DNA from: HGM04593 sp045654885
Lineage (GTDB): Bacteria; Bacteroidota; Bacteroidia; Bacteroidales; Bacteroidaceae
DNA length: 40,664 nucleotides
Direction: 5' to 3'
NCBI GenBank assembly: GCA_045654885.1
Contig: JAZOOF010000012.1
Coordinates: forward strand, 1-40,664
This document shows, piece by piece, positions 40,457 to 40,664 of the stretch. The stretch's first letter is position 1. Every line of letters begins with the position of its first letter. A program made the position numbers and the translations under genes. The notes beneath the pieces are model-generated. The model was not told the DNA's origin. It was given only the letters and a program-made list of their open reading frames with translations, and ran no database searches.

Positions 40457-40664
40457 CTATCGCAATGTGATGCTTTTCCAAGTATGTCCAGCCCATGTTT
40501 TGTTTGTAAGGTCTGGAGAAAGTCCTTCAACATTTACTTGTTCCTTGTTGAGAACAAGTTCACAGCCTCCATCAACATAATTATCCACTTTCTCAAATGC
40601 GTCTTCTCCGACAAAAGTAACCACGGAACCAAATATAATCTTTTCCAAATGCGAACAATTATTA
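40457..40664 (-). CDS. C-terminal part of a BspA-like leucine-rich-repeat protein
   Basis: Partial. The frame stays open to the right edge, so the start is outside the window. The visible 68 codons read CSHLEKIIFGSVVTFVGEDAF first, a BspA/LRR_5-type repeat unit (L-x-K-I-x-F-G-S-x-V-x-x-I/V-G-x-x-A-F), followed by a ~45-residue C-terminal end (CELVLNKEQVN, WAGHTWKSITLR). Such proteins are usually surface-exposed in Bacteroidales. A TTG at 40646-40648 could be misread as a start, but the LRR pattern continues through it. Confidence 0.7.
   Translation of the reverse strand, partial: NNCSHLEKIIFGSVVTFVGEDAFEKVDNYVDGGCELVLNKEQVNVEGLSPDLTNKTWAGHTWKSITLR

Overview
The window looks like a chromosomal segment of a gut-type Bacteroidales bacterium (Bacteroidetes), probably Prevotellaceae or Bacteroidaceae. 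This rests on gene content, since no rRNA is present. The supporting signs are promoter boxes of the Bacteroidetes type (TAnnTTTG), a Bacteroidetes-type V-ATPase operon containing a DUF2764 gene, a GT3 glycogen synthase, a serine-type sulfatase, a secreted protein with a 'YTIDGRRV...LPKGIYII' C-terminal tail (type IX secretion-like), and a BspA-like leucine-rich-repeat fragment at the right edge.

Layout from left to right. 1-864 holds no convincing gene and is built of repeat-like sequence. 865-4790 (minus) carries a sulfatase followed by a secreted multidomain protein and a strong terminator. 5126-9776 (minus) carries glycogen synthase then alpha-glucan phosphorylase, with two tandem terminators. 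9894-17666 (minus) is a seven-gene V-type ATPase operon in the order E, DUF2764, A, B, D, I, K. 17889-24354 (minus) is a phosphate module: outer-membrane porin, pstS, pstC, pstA, pstB and a Na/phosphate symporter with a PhoU-like tail. It is divergent from a PhoB/PhoR-like two-component pair at 24622-26740 (plus). 26741-27466 is a patchwork of short dispersed repeats.

27467-32384 (minus) is a MORN-repeat protein, a YhcH-family protein, glycogen branching enzyme and an unrecognised membrane protein. 32407-36981 (minus) is a bifunctional penicillin-binding protein, kdsB (LPS Kdo activation) and an M16-fold protein without the zinc motif. 37183-39839 (plus) is pyrB, pyrI, a flavin-reductase-like protein and a small outer-membrane beta-barrel protein. 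39841-40664 is AT-rich. It begins with what reads as a broken 3' end of mnmE and ends in a partial leucine-rich-repeat gene.

How the parts fit together. Glycogen storage is represented by synthase, phosphorylase and branching enzyme at two loci, and the synthase and branching enzyme both look like the eukaryotic-type families. The V-ATPase c subunit keeps every residue known to bind Na+ in Enterococcus NtpK, so the enzyme may move sodium, which the Na/phosphate symporter next door could use. The intergenic space between the porin and phoB carries 11-bp phased repeats that look like a PhoB-type binding array. No CRISPR array, tRNA, rRNA, complete insertion sequence or prophage was seen. I did not find a clear new defence or mobile system. 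The best leads are the mnmE-like fragment, the Pho-box array, the Na+ signature and several small dispersed palindromic repeat families, two of which sit inside the V-ATPase operon.
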